Source of the DNA: Leptospira ainlahdjerensis
GTDB lineage: Bacteria; Spirochaetota; Leptospiria; Leptospirales; Leptospiraceae
Length of the DNA stretch: 64,000 nucleotides
Reading direction: 5' to 3'
Assembly: GCF_016919175.1 (NCBI RefSeq)
Contig: NZ_JAFFPU010000075.1
Location: forward strand, 310,001 to 374,000
A program made the translations under genes and the position numbers. The notes below the pieces were generated by a model that saw only the letters and a program-made list of their open reading frames with translations, searched no databases and was not told where the DNA came from. Of this stretch, positions 60,200-64,000 are shown in pieces (within the stretch, counting starts at the first letter, position 1; each line of letters begins with the position of its first letter).

Positions 60200-60207
60200 T
60201 GTATACA
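60181..60207 (+). promoter_or_regulatory. Probable sigma-70 promoter for membrane-protein operon
   Basis: TTGACG (60181-60186) and TATACA (60202-60207) are separated by 15 bases, slightly short of 17, and lie 46 bp upstream of the ATG at 60254. Confidence 0.5.
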
Positions 60208-60253
60208 GTGAAAACATATAAGTCAAAAGGGTCAAGGCTCTTTTGGAGGTTTT

Positions 60254-61201
60254 ATGAGAATCATAGGCGCCCTTTTTAAACATTCCCAAACAAATCCCCC
60301 CTTGTTTTGGAATGGAATTTTAGTAATGCTCAGTCTTTTTTTCCTGCTTCCCGCCTTCTTTATTGATCAAAGACAGGTGACGAACGCGCCAGTCTGGCTC
60401 AAACCTATCAAGTTTGCGCTCTCGACTTCCGTATATTCGTTCACACTCGTTTGGATTCTTCAATATATAAAAGGACATGAAAAAACGATTCGAAACCTTT
60501 CCTGGGTGATTACAATCATGTTGATGATAGAAGACGTCGCGATTTACGGACAAGCATTCCGAGGTGAACCGAGTCATTTCAATATAACAAGCCCGTTAAA
60601 CGGAATGATTTTCAGCCTGATGGGAACCGCCATTACAATATTATGGTTTTCTCATATACTAATCGCTTTTTACCTATTACGTCTTAAATCGGAAAACAAA
60701 CCCCTTTTGGAATCGTTTCGTTGGGGAATGGCTATCGCCGCCCTCGGGATGATTATCGGATTTTTTATGACGATTCCAAAACCAGAACAAATCGAGGCGA
60801 TGAAATTGGGAATTTTAAAGTCGAACGGCGGACATACTTTCGGCGCAGAAGAAGGAGGCCCCGGTCTTCCGATCCTGGGATGGAGCACGATCGCAGGGGA
60901 TATGCGCATTCCGCACTTTATCGGAATCCACGCGATGCAGATGATACCGATGATTGCATTGATTCTAGGAACTTTCAATTTTCCGGAAAGGAACATCGTC
61001 AGATCTATCCGAAGTTTTTCGGTCTTCTTGACCGGTTTGATTCTACTTCTAACCTTACAGGCGCTAAACGGAGAAAGTATCCTATATCCGTCGCTTCAGA
61101 TTCAAATCGGGCTTTATGTCAGCGGATTCGGAATGATTGGAAGTATCATTCTCCCGTTTTTAATCAAAAAAAATATCAAAACGTCGCTGAAAGGAGCTTA
61201 A
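60254..61201 (+). CDS. Conserved multi-pass membrane protein of TetR-controlled operon
   Basis: A 315-residue protein with about eight helices (FWNGILVMLSLFFLLPAFF, FALSTSVYSFTLVWILQYI, SWVITIMLMIEDVAIYG, MIFSLMGTAITILWFSHILIAFYLL, FRWGMAIAALGMIIGFFMTI, IHAMQMIPMIALILGTF, SFSVFLTGLILLLTLQAL, IGLYVSGFGMIGSIILPFLI). It contains a histidine-bearing loop (GGHTFGAEEGGPGLP; RIPHFIGIHAMQM). GGAGG precedes the ATG. It is first in an operon with a DUF4281 gene. Function unknown. Confidence 0.8.
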   Translation: MRIIGALFKHSQTNPPLFWNGILVMLSLFFLLPAFFIDQRQVTNAPVWLKPIKFALSTSVYSFTLVWILQYIKGHEKTIRNLSWVITIMLMIEDVAIYGQAFRGEPSHFNITSPLNGMIFSLMGTAITILWFSHILIAFYLLRLKSENKPLLESFRWGMAIAALGMIIGFFMTIPKPEQIEAMKLGILKSNGGHTFGAEEGGPGLPILGWSTIAGDMRIPHFIGIHAMQMIPMIALILGTFNFPERNIVRSIRSFSVFLTGLILLLTLQALNGESILYPSLQIQIGLYVSGFGMIGSIILPFLIKKNIKTSLKGA

Positions 61202-61203
61202 TC

Positions 61204-61644
61204 GTGGAACTATCATTACTATTCGAAATCGTAAACAAAACCGCACTCGCAGGATGGATTCTTTTAATCGTTTTACCGAACTGGAAATACACAGGATTGA
61301 TTACAACCGGAATACTCGGAACACTGTTGTTCGGAGGGATATATTCAATTTTATTAATATCTAGTTTTGGGAAAACATTAGGAGACTTCGGATCTTTGGA
61401 AGGAATCACTTTGCTTTTCCAAAACCCGACGGTTTTGGTTGCGGGCTGGATTCACTATCTCGCATTCGATCTTTTTGTAGGAACCTGGGAAAGTGCGAAT
61501 GCCCGAAAGTTGGGAATTTCCCGTTGGTTAGTGCTTCCCTGTCAAATAACAACGTTTTTGTTCGGCCCCTTCGGACTTCTCAGTTATCTGTTATTAAGAT
61601 CGATTTTAAGAAAACCAATTCTATTGGAACGACCTTTCGAGTAA
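61204..61644 (+). CDS. DUF4281 (ABA4-like) membrane protein
   Basis: A 146-residue protein starting at a GTG with AGGAG seven bases upstream, two bases after the preceding stop. Four helices (ELSLLFEIVNKTALAGWILLIVLP; TTGILGTLLFGGIYSILLI; PTVLVAGWIHYLAFDLFVGTW; LVLPCQITTFLFGPFGLLSYLLL) match DUF4281, which includes plant ABA4. The GWIHYLAFDLFVGTW motif is diagnostic. An ATG-only reading frame would have missed it. With the upstream gene it forms a TetR-repressed membrane module. Confidence 0.85.
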   Translation: MELSLLFEIVNKTALAGWILLIVLPNWKYTGLITTGILGTLLFGGIYSILLISSFGKTLGDFGSLEGITLLFQNPTVLVAGWIHYLAFDLFVGTWESANARKLGISRWLVLPCQITTFLFGPFGLLSYLLLRSILRKPILLERPFE

Positions 61645-61699
61645 AAATTGGCCGCGCCACTGCGCCGGTTAACGAATAAAGCGCGTTATCCGAAATCGC

Positions 61700-61797
61700 G
61701 CAGGGCCGCGCTCTCCGCTCCGGTCAACAAATTGATCAACATAAAAAGGAATCTATCGTCCCAGATAATTTGTTGACCCCGCATCGATCGCTCGCGG
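61700..61797. repeat. Dispersed palindromic intergenic element, copy 2
   Basis: The block GCAGGGCCGCGCTCTCCGCT leads into a 12-bp inverted repeat (GGTCAACAAATT at 61722-61733, AATTTGTTGACC at 61767-61778), then CCCGCATCGATCGCTCGCGG. Layout matches 2017-2124. The spacer 61645-61923 holds no gene. Confidence 0.7.
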
Positions 61798-61923
61798 ATG
61801 CAAATCGAAAATTGTACTTTAAAATAATGTAAAATACCATCGGGAAACTTAACGACATTCCCCAAAAGGCGGATTGTTTTCGGGAGGTTTGAAATTCTGA
61901 ACGGTCCCCTTCCGGTCCAAAGC

Positions 61924-62403
61924 CTATTTCATGCCAATAAAAACTTCGACTTGAGCGGATTCCGGATTGGAAGTCCTCTGATCGTAGAATTCAAAATCCG
62001 ACTGAAAGGCTCTTTTTGATTTTAACTCGGAGTCGGACCAAATTTTTCGCCAGACCGCGATGACGACGGTTGCGATCGAACCGGTATCGCTCGTGAACTT
62101 CGAGTATTTTCCTTTTGGAATTTTTCGAAGTTCCATTCCTTCCGGAACCCAACTTCCGTCCGTTACTTCCGCTCCGATCAGAATCCGGTATTTTCCGGAT
62201 TCATCCGATTCATAATCCGTATAAACCGCAAAAAGGTTTGCCGGTTCTTTTTTATTCGGAATTTTATCCAAAATTCCTTCGGCAAAAAATCGATGCCAAA
62301 GTCCGCCAATCTTTCCCTTGCCGGATATTTCATCCTGATTTTTGGTTACTTCCGAAATGCCGACGATTTGAACTTCATTTTTAGAAACGATTTCTGAACT
62401 CAT
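61924..62403 (-). CDS. GyrI-like/effector-binding domain protein
   Basis: A 159-residue protein of the GyrI-like (AraC effector-binding) fold: VQIVGISEVTKN, KIGGLWHRFFAEGILDKIPNK, LFAVYTDYESDESGKYRILIGAEV, PKGKYSKFTSDTG and FYDQRTSNPESAQVEVFIGMK. Stand-alone domains bind small molecules or modulate gyrase. AGGG precedes the ATG. It has no DNA-binding domain attached. It appears monocistronic, and its upstream region begins at the end of the lipase-like gene. Confidence 0.8.
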   Translation of the reverse strand: MSSEIVSKNEVQIVGISEVTKNQDEISGKGKIGGLWHRFFAEGILDKIPNKKEPANLFAVYTDYESDESGKYRILIGAEVTDGSWVPEGMELRKIPKGKYSKFTSDTGSIATVVIAVWRKIWSDSELKSKRAFQSDFEFYDQRTSNPESAQVEVFIGMK

Positions 62404-62569
62404 TTTTCCCTATTCCGATTTCATTTTAGAAACTACCAAAATCCCAAAGGTCGCGAGTCGTTCCAATAAAGAAAGAAAGGTTTTTCATTTTTATGGATCG
62501 ATCGTAAGGAAACGTTTTTTCTTCGGGTCTGATTTTCCTTTTTAAAAGTTGGAATTCAAAAAAGAAAAA

Positions 62570-63829
<1,260 letters not shown>

Positions 63830-63962
63830 TTCCGCTTCTCCTTTAATCGCCCGCGCAGTATAACCCGAAATTCCTCTTTGGTCAATGGATAAAATTCAGG
63901 AATCGCTACTCAATGGTAAACGAACCGCTTGATCTTGAAGTCGTTTCGGTTTCCATGGTGTC

Positions 63963-64000
63963 ATGCGTCTTTTGCTCATTCAGCCGCCGGTGGAGGATTT
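63963..64000 (+). CDS. Start of a probable B12-binding radical SAM protein (cut by right edge)
   Basis: ATG begins MRLLLIQPPVEDF, a stretch typical of the cobalamin-binding domain start in B12-dependent radical SAM proteins. Only 12 codons are in the window, so the call rests on this short similarity. Confidence 0.45.
   Translation, partial: MRLLLIQPPVED

Noticed and set aside
60721..61203. Upstream extension of the DUF4281 frame
   Set aside because: It overlaps the preceding membrane-protein gene in another frame. The GTG at 61204 with AGGAG is the real start.

Overview
The window is chromosomal DNA from a Leptospira species. The genus is indicated by two paralogue families that are essentially confined to it: a DUF1554 lipoprotein with a decayed sister copy, and a DUF1564 protein. 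Supporting signs are spirochaetal lipoboxes, frequent TTG/GTG starts, moderate G+C and A/T-rich spacers. The species cannot be fixed from the sequence. No rRNA, tRNA, CRISPR array, prophage or full insertion sequence was found.

Layout. 0-6 kb: an edge fragment of a lysine-rich protein, a fatty-acid desaturase with its TetR repressor, a rhodanese, an ABC-F ATPase, a 56-residue protein, and DoxX. 6-9 kb: an ECF sigma/FecR pair divergent from a secreted DUF5683-like protein. 9-11.4 kb: an intact DUF1554 lipoprotein gene beside a tandem paralogue pseudogene split by a 237-bp MITE-like element. 11.5-25.8 kb: a long unknown protein, gpmI, an MFS/hydrolase pair, a membrane AraC regulator, M48 protease/DUF2339, a membrane protein, and YceI with a partner. 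26-38.5 kb: aldo/keto reductase, a second ECF sigma, SDR/TetR, DUF1564, PaiB, a CPA antiporter, SRPBCC, SRAP, a second copy of the MITE-like element, and a fatty-acid hydroxylase with an ArsR repressor. 38.6-47.7 kb: a second membrane AraC, two small membrane proteins, a 2OG-Fe oxygenase/Ada-like pair, a MarR/RidA/NTF2-like module, a NAD-kinase-like/SPFH pair, a secreted protein and a thioesterase. 47.8-64 kb: acyl-CoA dehydrogenase, an RND/TolC pump, a large histidine kinase, a GNAT, an anchored alanine-racemase-fold protein, a TetR divergent from two membrane proteins, a GyrI-like protein, a lipase-like protein, and the start of a probable radical-SAM gene.

Regulation recurs. At least five repressors (TetR x3, ArsR, MarR) sit beside small metabolic, often lipid-modifying, genes, and each has a readable inverted repeat in the relevant promoter. 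The two strongest structural observations lie outside genes. First, removing the MITE-like element together with one copy of its 9-bp target duplication restores the reading frame of the DUF1554 pseudogene. Second, two copies of a ~100-bp palindromic intergenic element differ by paired substitutions that keep the stem intact. A short motif, GTMGGAACTCC, is also scattered through the spacers, inside the MITE and in the edge gene.
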